In this document: positions 17,350 through 25,046 of the stretch, piece after piece
How the letters are laid out: every line of letters begins with the position of its first letter
Numbering within the stretch: position 1 is the stretch's first letter
NCBI GenBank assembly: GCA_035636095.1
Contig: DASPZU010000042.1
Coordinates: forward strand, 1 to 56,791
Direction: 5' to 3'
DNA: 56,791 nucleotides
Source of the DNA: Gp7-AA10 sp035636095
GTDB lineage: Bacteria; Acidobacteriota; Thermoanaerobaculia; Gp7-AA8
Position numbers and translations under genes: made by a program
Notes under the pieces: model-generated
What the model saw: only the letters and a program-made list of their open reading frames with translations
Databases searched by the model: none
What the model was told of the DNA's origin: nothing

Positions 17350-17895
17350 ATGGCAGCAAGATTAAAAGAGAGATACCAGAAGGAAGTTCGCAAGAAGATC
17401 CAGGACGAGTTCGGGATCAAGAACGTGATGGCCGTGCCGAAGCTCGACAAGATCGTGCTGAACATGGGCATCGGGGAAGCGATCCAGAACATGAAAGTCC
17501 TGGATGCGGCCGCCGAAGAGCTGGCGCAGATCGCGGGGCAGAAGCCGGTGGTCACGCGCGCGAAGAAGTCGATCGCCAGCTTCAAGCTGCGCGCCGGAGT
17601 TCCCATCGGCACCATGGTGACGCTGCGCGGCGAGAAGATGTACGAGTTCCTCGATCGGCTGATCAACATCGCGCTGCCGCGCGTCCGCGACTTCCGCGGC
17701 GTGCCGACGCGCTCATTCGACGGCCGTGGCAACTACACCATCGGCGTCCGCGATCACTTCATCTTCCCGGAGATCGACGTCGCGAAAGTCGACAAATCGA
17801 AGGGCATGAACATCACCATCGTCACGACCGCGAAAAACGACGAGCAGGCTCGCTTCCTCCTTCGGGAACTGGGAATGCCGTTCGGGCAGAGGTAA
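17350..17895 (+). CDS. rplE: 50S ribosomal protein L5
   Basis: A 181-residue L5, which binds 5S rRNA. Family blocks are VPKLDKIVLNMGIGEA, GQKPVVTRAKKSIASFKLR and the FRGVPTRSFDGRGNYTIGVRDH region (shown in part). The start ATG 17350 lies eight bases past the hairpin; its Shine-Dalgarno (AGGA, 17337-17340) is inside the hairpin arm, so folding could limit its translation (inferred). Confidence 0.98.
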   Translation: MAARLKERYQKEVRKKIQDEFGIKNVMAVPKLDKIVLNMGIGEAIQNMKVLDAAAEELAQIAGQKPVVTRAKKSIASFKLRAGVPIGTMVTLRGEKMYEFLDRLINIALPRVRDFRGVPTRSFDGRGNYTIGVRDHFIFPEIDVAKVDKSKGMNITIVTTAKNDEQARFLLRELGMPFGQR

Positions 17896-17904
17896 GGGAG
17901 ACAC

Positions 17905-18090
17905 ATGGCAAGAACGGCAATGATCGTCAAAGCGGAGCGGAAGCCGAAGTTCATGACCCGCAAGAAGAATCGCTGCAAACAGTGCGGTCGGGCGCGCGGC
18001 TATCTGCGCAAGTTTCAACTTTGCCGGATTTGCTTCCGGCATCTCTCGCTCGGCGGATACATCCCGGGTATCACGAAGGCAAGCTGGTAG
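17905..18090 (+). CDS. rpsN: 30S ribosomal protein S14, zinc-binding type
   Basis: A 61-residue short-form S14 (type Z). Zinc ligands are the CxxC pairs in RCKQCGRARGY and LCRICFRHLS. The C-terminus GGYIPGITKASW is standard. The zinc-dependent form suggests zinc is not normally limiting, or that a zinc-free paralogue lies elsewhere. It lies nine bases after rplE. Confidence 0.97.
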   Translation: MARTAMIVKAERKPKFMTRKKNRCKQCGRARGYLRKFQLCRICFRHLSLGGYIPGITKASW

Positions 18091-18100
18091 GAGCTCACGA

Positions 18101-18502
18101 ATGACAATGACAGACCCAATCGCGGATATGTTGACGCGCATCCGCAACGGCATCCAGTCGCACCACGATCGCGTGGAGATTCCGTCCTCGAAGCTCAAGG
18201 TGGAGATCGCCAGGATCCTCAAGAGCGAGGGCTTCATCCGGAACTTTGTGCTGGTCGAAAAGGACAAGATCCAGCCGACGTTGCGGATCGACCTGAAGTA
18301 TTCGCCGGAAGGCGAGCCGGTCATCCACGGGATCGAGCGCATCTCGCGTCCGGGCCGCCGCGTCTATCGCAATAGACAGGAAATCCCCAGCGTGTTGGGC
18401 GGACTCGGACTCGCGATCGTCTCCACCTCGAAGGGGGTGCTGGCGGGACACGAGGCCGCCAAGAACGGCATCGGCGGCGAAGTCCTCTGTCAGGTCTGGT
18501 AA
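18101..18502 (+). CDS. rpsH: 30S ribosomal protein S8
   Basis: A 133-residue S8, binder of the 16S central domain and, in E. coli, repressor of the spc operon. It begins TMTDPIADMLTRIRNG and has the conserved C-terminal IVSTSKGVLAGHEAAKNGIGGEVLC region (seen in part as STSKGVLAGHEA). It lies 10 bases after rpsN. Confidence 0.97.
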   Translation: MTMTDPIADMLTRIRNGIQSHHDRVEIPSSKLKVEIARILKSEGFIRNFVLVEKDKIQPTLRIDLKYSPEGEPVIHGIERISRPGRRVYRNRQEIPSVLGGLGLAIVSTSKGVLAGHEAAKNGIGGEVLCQVW

Positions 18503-18514
18503 GGAGAACATTCC

Positions 18515-19057
18515 ATGTCGCGCATTGGTAACAAGTCGATTCCGCTGCCGAAAGGCGTGGAAGTCAAGCAGGACGGAAAAAGCGTCACCGTCAAGGGGCC
18601 CAAGGGCAGCCTGGTGACGGCAATCGTCCCCGGCATCGGAGTGAAGGTCGAAGGGAACGTCGTTTCGTTCACCCGCGGCGATGACGAGAGAAGAACGCGC
18701 GCGACGCACGGCCTCATGCGCGCGCTGGTCGCCAACAACGTCCTGGGGGTCACGCAGGGATTCAAGAAAGAGCTCGACATCGTCGGCGTCGGATATCGCG
18801 CAGAGGTCAAGGGGAAGGAAGTGGTGTTCCAGCTGGGATACTCCCATCCGGTGCGCTTTCCGATCCCCAAAGGCATCGACATCAATATCGACGGCAAGAC
18901 CGGTCACATCATCGTGAGCGGCATCGACAAGCAGCAGGTCGGCCAGACGGCGGCCGAGATCCGGGCGCTGCGCGAACCCGATCCCTACAAAGGCAAAGGC
19001 ATCAAGTACAGCGATGAAGTGATTCGTCGCAAGGCCGGCAAGGCGGCCGGGAAGTGA
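18515..19057 (+). CDS. rplF: 50S ribosomal protein L6
   Basis: A 180-residue L6. It begins MSRIGNKSIPLPKGV, with GVTQGFKKELDIVGVGYRAE and the C-terminal EPDPYKGKGIKYSDEVIRRK. Length is normal. A heptad hairpin starts four bases after its stop and separates it from rplR. Confidence 0.98.
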   Translation: MSRIGNKSIPLPKGVEVKQDGKSVTVKGPKGSLVTAIVPGIGVKVEGNVVSFTRGDDERRTRATHGLMRALVANNVLGVTQGFKKELDIVGVGYRAEVKGKEVVFQLGYSHPVRFPIPKGIDINIDGKTGHIIVSGIDKQQVGQTAAEIRALREPDPYKGKGIKYSDEVIRRKAGKAAGK

Positions 19058-19061
19058 AACA

Positions 19062-19141
19062 AGTCCTGAGTGTTGAGTCCTGAGTCCTGAGAAGGGCGGC
19101 GGGACTCAGCACTCAGCACTCAGGACTCAGCACTCAGGACT
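19062..19141. repeat. AGTCCTG heptad hairpin, copy 3 (rplF-rplR), unequal arms
   Basis: Left arm 19062-19091 (AGTCCTG, AGTGTTG, AGTCCTG, AGTCCTG, AG), loop AAGGGCGGCGGG, right arm 19104-19141. The right arm has about one more heptad than the left, showing unit-number change. AGGA at its right end is the only Shine-Dalgarno-like sequence before rplR. Confidence 0.95.
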
Positions 19142-19146
19142 AACTT

Positions 19147-19509
19147 ATGGATCGAGCAAAAGAAAGACGAGTAGCACGCGGCCGCATTCGGGAGCGGATC
19201 CGAAGTAAGGTGGCCGGCACGGCCGAGCGGCCCCGTCTGGCGGTGAAGAAGAGTCTCAAGCACATCTATGTGCAGGTGATCGACGATGCCAACGGCAAGA
19301 CCATCGCCGCGGCTTCGACGCGCGACAAGGACTCCGGAGTGAAGGGCGGATCGAATCAGGCGGCTGCCAAAGCTGTGGGCGCGCTGATCGCGAAGAAAGC
19401 GAAGGACAAGGGAATCAAGCGCGTGGTCTTCGATCGCGGCGGCTACCAGTATCACGGAAACGTCAAGGCGCTCGCCGATGCGGCGCGCGAAAACGGATTG
19501 GAGTTCTGA
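19147..19509 (+). CDS. rplR: 50S ribosomal protein L18
   Basis: A 120-residue L18, a 5S rRNA binder. Motifs are RIRSKVAGTAERPRLAVKKS, KHIYVQVIDD, NQAAAKAVGALIAKKA and FDRGGYQYHGNVKALADAAR. The ATG lies five bases after the hairpin, with AGGA (19136-19139) inside the hairpin arm as the likely Shine-Dalgarno. The stop overlaps the rpsE start by one base. Confidence 0.97.
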   Translation: MDRAKERRVARGRIRERIRSKVAGTAERPRLAVKKSLKHIYVQVIDDANGKTIAAASTRDKDSGVKGGSNQAAAKAVGALIAKKAKDKGIKRVVFDRGGYQYHGNVKALADAARENGLEF

Positions 19510-20054
19510 TGCAGCGTCCAGGTCAAGGTGCACCGCGCGGCGATCGCCGCAGCGAAGAGAGAAGCGAAAGCGGGATGATCGACAAGGTCGTCCACATCAA
19601 CCGCGTGACGAAAGTCGTCAAGGGCGGCAAGAACTTCAGCTTCAGCGCGCTGGTGGTCGTCGGCGACGGTCAAGGCCGCGTCGGCTTCGGATCGGGCAAG
19701 GCGAAGGAAGTCCCGGCCGCCATCAAGAAGGGAATCGAGATCGCGAAGAAGAACATGATCTCGATCTCCATGTCCGGCACGACCATTCCGCACGCCGCCA
19801 CCGGCCACTACGGCGCAGGACGCGTCCTGCTCAAGCCGGCCGCGGATGGAACGGGTGTCATCGCCGGCGGTCCGGTGCGCGCCATTCTCGAGTCGGCAGG
19901 CATCCAGAACATTCTGACCAAGTCCCTGGGCACTGCCAATCCACACAACGTCGTCAAGGCGACCTTCGAAGCGCTCAAGCAGCTTCGCAACGAAAACGAG
20001 TACAAGAATCTGCGCGGCCGCAACGGCGAGGAGAGCGAGGGAGGCGAGGCGTGA
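19509..20054 (+). CDS. rpsE: 30S ribosomal protein S5
   Basis: A 181-residue S5, a mRNA-entry and fidelity protein. The core VVHINRVTKVVKGGKNFSFS, GQGRVGFGSGKAKEVP and TIPHAATGHYGAGRVLLKPA is intact. A basic, disordered N-terminal leader of about 22 residues precedes the core; an internal ATG at 19575 is a less likely start because the upstream ATG is coupled to rplR. Its end overlaps rpmD by four bases. Confidence 0.97.
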   Translation: MQRPGQGAPRGDRRSEERSESGMIDKVVHINRVTKVVKGGKNFSFSALVVVGDGQGRVGFGSGKAKEVPAAIKKGIEIAKKNMISISMSGTTIPHAATGHYGAGRVLLKPAADGTGVIAGGPVRAILESAGIQNILTKSLGTANPHNVVKATFEALKQLRNENEYKNLRGRNGEESEGGEA

Positions 20055-20251
20055 GCGCGAAGAAAGCGGAACAGAAAAAGATGCTGCGGGTGCAGCAGAT
20101 TCGCAGCGGCATCGGGTGCCCTCGCGAGATGCGCGAGACCCTCAAGGCCCTCGGCCTCGGCAAAATGCACCGGGTCGCCCAGCGGCCGGATACGAGGGAA
20201 GTGCGGGGGATGATCGCCAAGATCCCGCATCTCGTTCAGGTGGTGGAGTAG
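20051..20251 (+). CDS. rpmD: 50S ribosomal protein L30 (GTG start)
   Basis: A 66-residue L30 starting at GTG, which overlaps the rpsE stop. The core LRVQQIRSGIGCPREMRETL, LGLGKMHRVAQRPDT and GMIAKIPHLVQVVE is typical. Residues 1-11 (SAKKAEQKKM) form a short extra lead. A heptad hairpin starts seven bases after the stop. Confidence 0.95.
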   Translation: MSAKKAEQKKMLRVQQIRSGIGCPREMRETLKALGLGKMHRVAQRPDTREVRGMIAKIPHLVQVVE

Positions 20252-20257
20252 AGACGA

Positions 20258-20334
20258 ATGAGGGATGAGGGATGAGGGATGAGGGATGAACCGCGACATT
20301 CAGCCCTCATCCCTCCGCCCTCAGCCCTCTGAGG
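20258..20334. repeat. ATGAGGG heptad hairpin (rpmD-rplO)
   Basis: Left arm: four ATGAGGG units and ATGA (20258-20289). Right arm: TCAGCCC, TCATCCC, TCCGCCC, TCAGCCC, TCTGAGG (20300-20334). Pairing is good but less perfect than in the AGTCCTG family. The right arm ends with GAGG, seven bases from the rplO start, and likely serves as its Shine-Dalgarno. Confidence 0.93.
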
Positions 20335-20341
20335 AAAGACA

Positions 20342-20800
20342 ATGGAACTAAACAGTCTCAAACCAAAAAAGGGCGCCAGACACGCACGGAAGCGCGTCGG
20401 CCGCGGGCCGGGCTCCGGTCACGGCAAGACGTCCGGCCGCGGTGAAAAAGGGCAGAAGTCACGCTCTGGATTCAGCCGCATGCGCGGATTCGAAGGCGGT
20501 CAGATGCCGCTGCATCGCCGTCTGCCCAAGCGCGGCTTCACCAACATCTTCAAGAAAGAAAACGTCATCGTGAAGGTTTCCGATCTGGAGCGATTCGACA
20601 ACGGGGCCACCGTCGATGAAGCGGCGCTGCGCAGCGCCGGCCTGATTCGCGGCCGCGCCGACAGCGTCAAGATCCTGAGCGACGGAAAACTCACCAAGAA
20701 GCTGACCGTGCACGCGAACAAATTCTCCGAGGCAGCCCGCAAGCAGATCGAAGGGGCAGGCGGGACCTGTCAGGAGATGAAGCAGGAGACTGGGGAGTGA
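20342..20800 (+). CDS. rplO: 50S ribosomal protein L15
   Basis: A 152-residue L15. It begins MELNSLKPKKGARHARKRVG and has the glycine-rich RGPGSGHGKTSGRGEKGQ, RMRGFEGGQMPLHRRLPKRG and a C-terminal VHANKFSEAARKQIEGAGG. Length is normal. Its stop overlaps the GTG start of secY. Confidence 0.98.
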   Translation: MELNSLKPKKGARHARKRVGRGPGSGHGKTSGRGEKGQKSRSGFSRMRGFEGGQMPLHRRLPKRGFTNIFKKENVIVKVSDLERFDNGATVDEAALRSAGLIRGRADSVKILSDGKLTKKLTVHANKFSEAARKQIEGAGGTCQEMKQETGE

Positions 20801-22203
20801 ATTTCGCCGAGACCGTTCGCAACATCTGGGCAATCGAGGATCTGCGCAAGCGGGTCCTGTACACGTTCGGTCTGCTGGCGGTCTATCGCCTGGGCGCGCA
20901 CATTCCCACGCCCGGTGTCGATCCGATTGCGCTCGCCGAATTCTTCAAGGCGCTGCAGGGCGGCGTCTTCGGATTCCTCGACCTCTTCTCGGGCGGCGCT
21001 CTTCGCCGCCTGTCCGTCTTCGCCCTCGGCATCATGCCGTACATCTCGGCATCGATCATCCTGCAGCTTCTGACGGTCGTCTGGCCTTACCTCGAGAAAC
21101 TCTCCAAGGAAGGCGAGATGGGCCGCCGCAAGATCAACCAGTACACGCGCTACGGCACGATCGCACTGTCGATCATTCAGTCGCTGGGCGTGGCGTTCTG
21201 GCTCGAGAAGCAGACCTCACCCGGCGGCGCGGCACTCGTGCCGCCGCACATTCAGGACATGTTGTGGGGCGTCGGCTTCCCGACCATGACGGTGCTGACG
21301 CTGACGACGGGCACGGCCTTCATCATGTGGCTCGGTGAGCAGATCTCCGAGCGCGGCATCGGCAACGGAATCTCGCTGATCATCTTCGCCGGTATCGTCG
21401 TCAACCTGCCCCACGCCGCGATTGGTCTGATCGAAGACATTCGCACCGGCCAGCGCAACCTGTTCGCGATGCTGGGACTGGTGGTCTTCATGATCGCGGT
21501 GGTTGCGTTCGTGGTGTTCATGGAGCGCGCCCAGCGACGCATTCCGGTGCAGTACGCCAAGCGCGTCGTGGGCCGCAAGGTCTATGGCGGCGCGAACACC
21601 TACCTGCCCCTGCGCGTGAACACCGCCGGCGTCATTCCGGTCATCTTCGCGTCGTCGATTCTGGTCATCCCGCAGACGCTGGCGTCGATGATCAAGACGC
21701 CGTGGGCGGCGGCCATCGGCAATCAGATGAAGGTCGGCGAGCCGCTGTATTACCTGCTGCAATTCATCGGCATCATCTTCTTCGGATATTTCTACACCTC
21801 GATCGTCTTCAATCCGGTCGACACTGCCGACAACATGCGCAAGTATGGCGGCTTCATCCCCGGCATCCGCCCGGGGAAGAAGACCTCCGACTACATCGAT
21901 CGCGTTCTGACGCGAATCACGTTCGTGGGATCGATATACCTTGCGGCGGTGTGCCTGCTGCCCGAGTTCCTGATCACGGGCGTGCACGTGGCGCAGATTC
22001 CGTTCATCGGTCCAAACCTCGATCGTTTCCTGCCGGTGTGGTTCACGGAAGGCATGGGCTTCAATTTCTACTTCGGCGGCACATCGCTGTTGATCGTGGT
22101 CGGCGTCGCCATGGACACCATCCAGCAGATCGAATCGCAGCTGGTGATGCGCCACTACGACGGATTCATGAAACGCGGGCGGATTCGAGGGCGTCGCGGT
22201 TGA
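20797..22203 (+). CDS. secY: Protein translocase subunit SecY (GTG start)
   Basis: A 468-residue SecY, the channel of the Sec translocon, with ten predicted membrane helices. Family blocks are YRLGAHIPTPGVDP, FSGGALRRLSVFALGIMPYI, GIGNGISLIIFAGI, RRIPVQYAKR and FFGYFYTSIVFNP. GTG 20797 overlaps the rplO stop and has GGGGA upstream. It is followed by a 127 bp gap filled by a palindromic repeat rather than directly by adk. Confidence 0.98.
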   Translation: MNFAETVRNIWAIEDLRKRVLYTFGLLAVYRLGAHIPTPGVDPIALAEFFKALQGGVFGFLDLFSGGALRRLSVFALGIMPYISASIILQLLTVVWPYLEKLSKEGEMGRRKINQYTRYGTIALSIIQSLGVAFWLEKQTSPGGAALVPPHIQDMLWGVGFPTMTVLTLTTGTAFIMWLGEQISERGIGNGISLIIFAGIVVNLPHAAIGLIEDIRTGQRNLFAMLGLVVFMIAVVAFVVFMERAQRRIPVQYAKRVVGRKVYGGANTYLPLRVNTAGVIPVIFASSILVIPQTLASMIKTPWAAAIGNQMKVGEPLYYLLQFIGIIFFGYFYTSIVFNPVDTADNMRKYGGFIPGIRPGKKTSDYIDRVLTRITFVGSIYLAAVCLLPEFLITGVHVAQIPFIGPNLDRFLPVWFTEGMGFNFYFGGTSLLIVVGVAMDTIQQIESQLVMRHYDGFMKRGRIRGRRG

Positions 22204-22216
22204 TGATTTTAGCGAC

Positions 22217-22327
22217 ACCCCTCATCCGGCCTTCGGCCACCTTCTCCCCGCAAGCGGGGCGAAGGCCTCACGAGTTCCCTCGCCCCGCGCAGCGGGGAGA
22301 GGGTGCCGCGAAGCGGCGGGTGAGGGG
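22217..22327. repeat. Palindromic repeat, GAGGGG-ended family, copy 2 (full element, secY-adk)
   Basis: A full element of about 111 bp with inverted ends ACCCCTCATCCGGC and GCGGGTGAGGGGC. It contains nested hairpins such as CCCCGCaagCGGGG, GGCCttcGGCC and CCCCGCgcaGCGGGG. The terminal GAGG (22322-22325) stands five bases from the adk ATG and acts as its Shine-Dalgarno. Partial copies are at 1-34 and 43780-43830. Confidence 0.93.
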
Positions 22328-22330
22328 CTG

Positions 22331-22969
22331 ATGAAGCTGATCTTTATCGGCCCGCCGGGCAGCGGAAAGGGTACGCAGGCGAAGCGCCTCGCGGCGACGC
22401 ACGCCCTTCCACATATTTCGACCGGAGACATGCTTCGCGAGGCCATCGCCGACGGAACCGAACTGGGCAGGAAAGCGGCGCCGATCATCGCCTCCGGCGG
22501 ACTCGTCCCTGACGACGTCATGGTCGGCATCATCAAGGACCGGCTCGCCAAGAACGACGCCCGGAAAGGCTTCATCCTCGACGGTTACCCGCGCACTCTG
22601 GTGCAGGCTGAGAGGCTCGACACCCTTGTCGGGAATGGGTCCGGAGGCCTTCGCGTTCTCCAACTGCTGGTCCCTGATGAAGTTATCGTAAAACGGATCG
22701 CCCTCCGCCGATCGTGTCCACAGTGCGGAACGATCTACCACCTGGAATCCGCTCCTCCCCGAAGCGATGAAGTTTGCGATCGCGACGGTGCGGAGCTAAT
22801 CGCGCGTCCCGACGATAACGAGCAGGCTGTCCGGACTCGACTCGAAGCGTTCCACAGACAGACGCTTCCGGTCGCGACGTTTTACAAGACGAAGAGTGTT
22901 CTGCGTCAAGTCGACGGGGTTGGTCCCGTCGATGAGGTCTTTGAACGAATCGAAAAATCCCTGTCGTAG
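22331..22969 (+). CDS. adk: Adenylate kinase, zinc-LID type
   Basis: A 212-residue adenylate kinase (ATP + AMP to 2 ADP). P-loop GPPGSGKGTQAKRL, AMP-binding HISTGDMLREAI and FILDGYPRTLVQAERL. The LID domain is of the long type, with three Cys and one Asp as zinc ligands (CPQCGTIYHL then CDRD). The Shine-Dalgarno belongs to the palindromic repeat. The map start follows directly after its stop. Confidence 0.98.
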   Translation: MKLIFIGPPGSGKGTQAKRLAATHALPHISTGDMLREAIADGTELGRKAAPIIASGGLVPDDVMVGIIKDRLAKNDARKGFILDGYPRTLVQAERLDTLVGNGSGGLRVLQLLVPDEVIVKRIALRRSCPQCGTIYHLESAPPRSDEVCDRDGAELIARPDDNEQAVRTRLEAFHRQTLPVATFYKTKSVLRQVDGVGPVDEVFERIEKSLS

Positions 22970-23794
22970 ATGCTGGACCGAATGAAAGGGCCGATCCTGA
23001 AGAGCCGCGATGAGATCGCGGTGATGGATCGTGCCAATCGGGTCGTTCTCGAGATTCTCGAGATCCTGCGCGCGATGGTGAAGCCGGGCGTGACGACGGC
23101 GCAGCTCAACGCGGTGGCGGAAGAGGAGCTGGCCAGGCGTGGCGCGAAGTCGCCTTTCAAGAACTACGCGCCCATGGGCCTTCCGCCCTATCCCGCGGTG
23201 GTCTGCGCCTCGGTGAACGACGTCATCGTGCACGGCATCCCGAATCGCGCAAAGCTGCAGGAGGGCGACATCATCGGCCTCGACTTCGGCGCAATCCTCG
23301 ACGGTTTCGTCGGCGACGGAGCCATCACGGTCCCGGTCGGCAAAGTTTCGCGGCGCGCCAAAGAGCTGCTCGATACGACACGCCAGTGCCTCGACCTGGC
23401 CATCGAGCAGATGGTCCCCGGCAAACACCTGGGCGACATCGGAGCGGCGGTGCAGGAACACGCCGAATCGCACGGCTTCCACGTCATCCGCAATTTTGTC
23501 GGACACGGAATTGGACGCCGGATGCACGAGGACCCCCAGGTCTACAACTACGGCAAGCGGGGCAGAGGGTTGGAGCTGCGCGAAGGGATGGTGCTGGCGA
23601 TCGAGCCGATGCTTTGCGACATCGGTCCGAAGCTGCGCTCGCGCATCGAGCGGGCGGGGAACAACGGGGCCATGGAAGACGTCCGTACCGATGCCGATCG
23701 CTGGACGGCGCGGACGCTCGACGGGACGCTGGCGGCGCATTTTGAACACTCGGTGGCCGTCACCGGGAATAGCCCATTGGTTTTAGGTAAGTAG
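22970..23794 (+). CDS. map: Methionine aminopeptidase, type I
   Basis: A 274-residue metalloprotease removing the initiator methionine. Metal ligands are in GLDFGAILDGFVGDGA (two Asp), FVGHGIGRRMHEDP (His), LAIEPML (Glu) and HFEHSVAVTG (Glu). The CASVNDVIVHGIP motif is also present. It has about 25 residues more than the shortest bacterial enzymes, mainly from a longer loop before the last ligand (near residues 222-250). It starts at the base after the adk stop. Confidence 0.97.
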   Translation: MLDRMKGPILKSRDEIAVMDRANRVVLEILEILRAMVKPGVTTAQLNAVAEEELARRGAKSPFKNYAPMGLPPYPAVVCASVNDVIVHGIPNRAKLQEGDIIGLDFGAILDGFVGDGAITVPVGKVSRRAKELLDTTRQCLDLAIEQMVPGKHLGDIGAAVQEHAESHGFHVIRNFVGHGIGRRMHEDPQVYNYGKRGRGLELREGMVLAIEPMLCDIGPKLRSRIERAGNNGAMEDVRTDADRWTARTLDGTLAAHFEHSVAVTGNSPLVLGK

Positions 23795-23799
23795 GAGAC

Positions 23800-24018
23800 A
23801 TGCCGAAGGAAGATGCAATCGAGGTTACTGGCACGGTCCTGGAGACATTGCCGAACGCGATGTTCCAGGTCGAGCTGGAGAACAAGCACAAGGTGCTGGC
23901 CCACATCTCCGGCAAGATGCGGAAACACTTCATTCGAATTCTTCCGGGCGACAAAGTTCTGGTGGAGTTATCACCTTACGATTTGACGAGGGGCCGGATT
24001 ACATACCGGTACAAGTGA
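23800..24018 (+). CDS. infA: Translation initiation factor IF-1
   Basis: A 72-residue IF-1 with the OB-fold sequence EVTGTVLETLPNAMFQVELE, HISGKMRKHFIRILPGDKV and a DLTRGRITYRYK end. It blocks the A site during initiation. It lies five bases after map and one base before rpmJ. Confidence 0.98.
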   Translation: MPKEDAIEVTGTVLETLPNAMFQVELENKHKVLAHISGKMRKHFIRILPGDKVLVELSPYDLTRGRITYRYK

Positions 24019-24019
24019 C

Positions 24020-24133
24020 ATGAAAGTACGTTCATCGGTCAAAAGAATTTGCAGCAAGTGCAAGATCGTCCGGCGCCGGGGCGTGGTCCGGATCATCTGC
24101 GTCATTCCAAAACACAAACAGCGGCAGGGATAA
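24020..24133 (+). CDS. rpmJ: 50S ribosomal protein L36, zinc-binding type
   Basis: A 37-residue L36: MKVRSSVKRICSKCKIVRRR, then GVVRIICVIPKHKQRQG. Zinc ligands C11, C14, C27 and H32 are present, matching the zinc-dependent form. The ATG lies one base after the infA stop. Its size is below many gene-finder cutoffs, but sequence and position are unmistakable. Confidence 0.97.
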   Translation: MKVRSSVKRICSKCKIVRRRGVVRIICVIPKHKQRQG

Positions 24134-24139
24134 AAAGAA

Positions 24140-24523
24140 ATGGCACGAATCGCAGGCGTCGACCTTCCACTCAACAAGCGAGTCGAGATCGGTCTCACCT
24201 ACATCTACGGCATCGGGCGGCCGTCGTCGAACCACATCCTCGACAAGGCGGGGGTGAACAAGGACACGCGGGTCAAGGATCTTTCCGAGGATGACGTGAG
24301 GAAGATTCGGCAGGTGATTACCGATAATTACAAAGTCGAGGGCGACCTCCGCAAGGACGTCGGCCTCGATATCAAGCGACTGATGGAGATCAACTGCTAC
24401 CGCGGGATGCGGCATCGTCGCGGACTGCCGGTTCGCGGACAGAGAACGCATACCAACGCACGCACCCGGAAGGGCCCGCGCAAGGGCGCGATCGCAGGCA
24501 AGAAGAAAGCGACGAAGAAATAA
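24140..24523 (+). CDS. rpsM: 30S ribosomal protein S13
   Basis: A 127-residue S13 of the 30S head. It begins ARIAGVDLPLNKRVEIGLTY, with IYGIGRPSSNHIL and the helix-two-turn-helix, CYRGMRHRRGLPVRGQRTHT and a basic Lys/Arg tail that reaches the P-site tRNA. It lies six bases after rpmJ and opens the alpha part of the operon. Confidence 0.98.
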   Translation: MARIAGVDLPLNKRVEIGLTYIYGIGRPSSNHILDKAGVNKDTRVKDLSEDDVRKIRQVITDNYKVEGDLRKDVGLDIKRLMEINCYRGMRHRRGLPVRGQRTHTNARTRKGPRKGAIAGKKKATKK

Positions 24524-24532
24524 GGACGCACG

Positions 24533-24961
24533 ATGGCAACGACACCGACACCAGCAGCAAAAGCACCGAAGGCCGGCGCCCGGCGCGCCGGCGCGAAGAA
24601 AAAAGAGAAGAAGAACGTGCCGCACGGCGTGGCATCGATCTCGGCCACGTTCAACAACACCATCGTGGCCATCACCGATCCGGTGGGCAACGTGCTGGCG
24701 TGGTCCAGCGCCGGCCGCATCGGATTCAAGGGATCGCGCAAAGGGACTCCGTTTGCAGCGCAGGTGGCGGCGCAAAATGCGGCGCAGCTGGCGCAGGAAC
24801 ACGGCGTCCGCACCATCGACGTCAAGGTCAAAGGTCCTGGAGCGGGGCGCGAATCCGCGATTCGCGCGCTGGCGGCCAGCGGTTTGGACATCAAGTCCAT
24901 CAAGGACGTGACGCCCATTCCGCACAACGGATGTCGTCCACCAAAGCGGCGCCGTGTCTAA
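24533..24961 (+). CDS. rpsK: 30S ribosomal protein S11
   Basis: A 142-residue S11 of the platform. After an Ala/Lys-rich, probably disordered N-terminus of about 25 residues (ATTPTPAAKAPKAGARRAG) comes the standard core: ASISATFNNTIVAITDPVGN, WSSAGRIGFKGSRKGTPFAA and the C-terminal TPIPHNGCRPPKRRRV. An 85 bp gap follows. Confidence 0.97.
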   Translation: MATTPTPAAKAPKAGARRAGAKKKEKKNVPHGVASISATFNNTIVAITDPVGNVLAWSSAGRIGFKGSRKGTPFAAQVAAQNAAQLAQEHGVRTIDVKVKGPGAGRESAIRALAASGLDIKSIKDVTPIPHNGCRPPKRRRV

Positions 24962-25046
24962 CAGAGGTACCAAGTTACGCCGAGCAGCAGCCGGCGTATG
25001 CGGAACGTTCCATGGTGGGACGGGTCCGAAACATTAGGAGGAGAAG

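Noticed and set aside
24962..25046. Gap before rpsD considered as an S4 autoregulatory site or repeat
   Set aside because: No clear pseudoknot, hairpin or repeat unit could be identified by eye beyond the Shine-Dalgarno.
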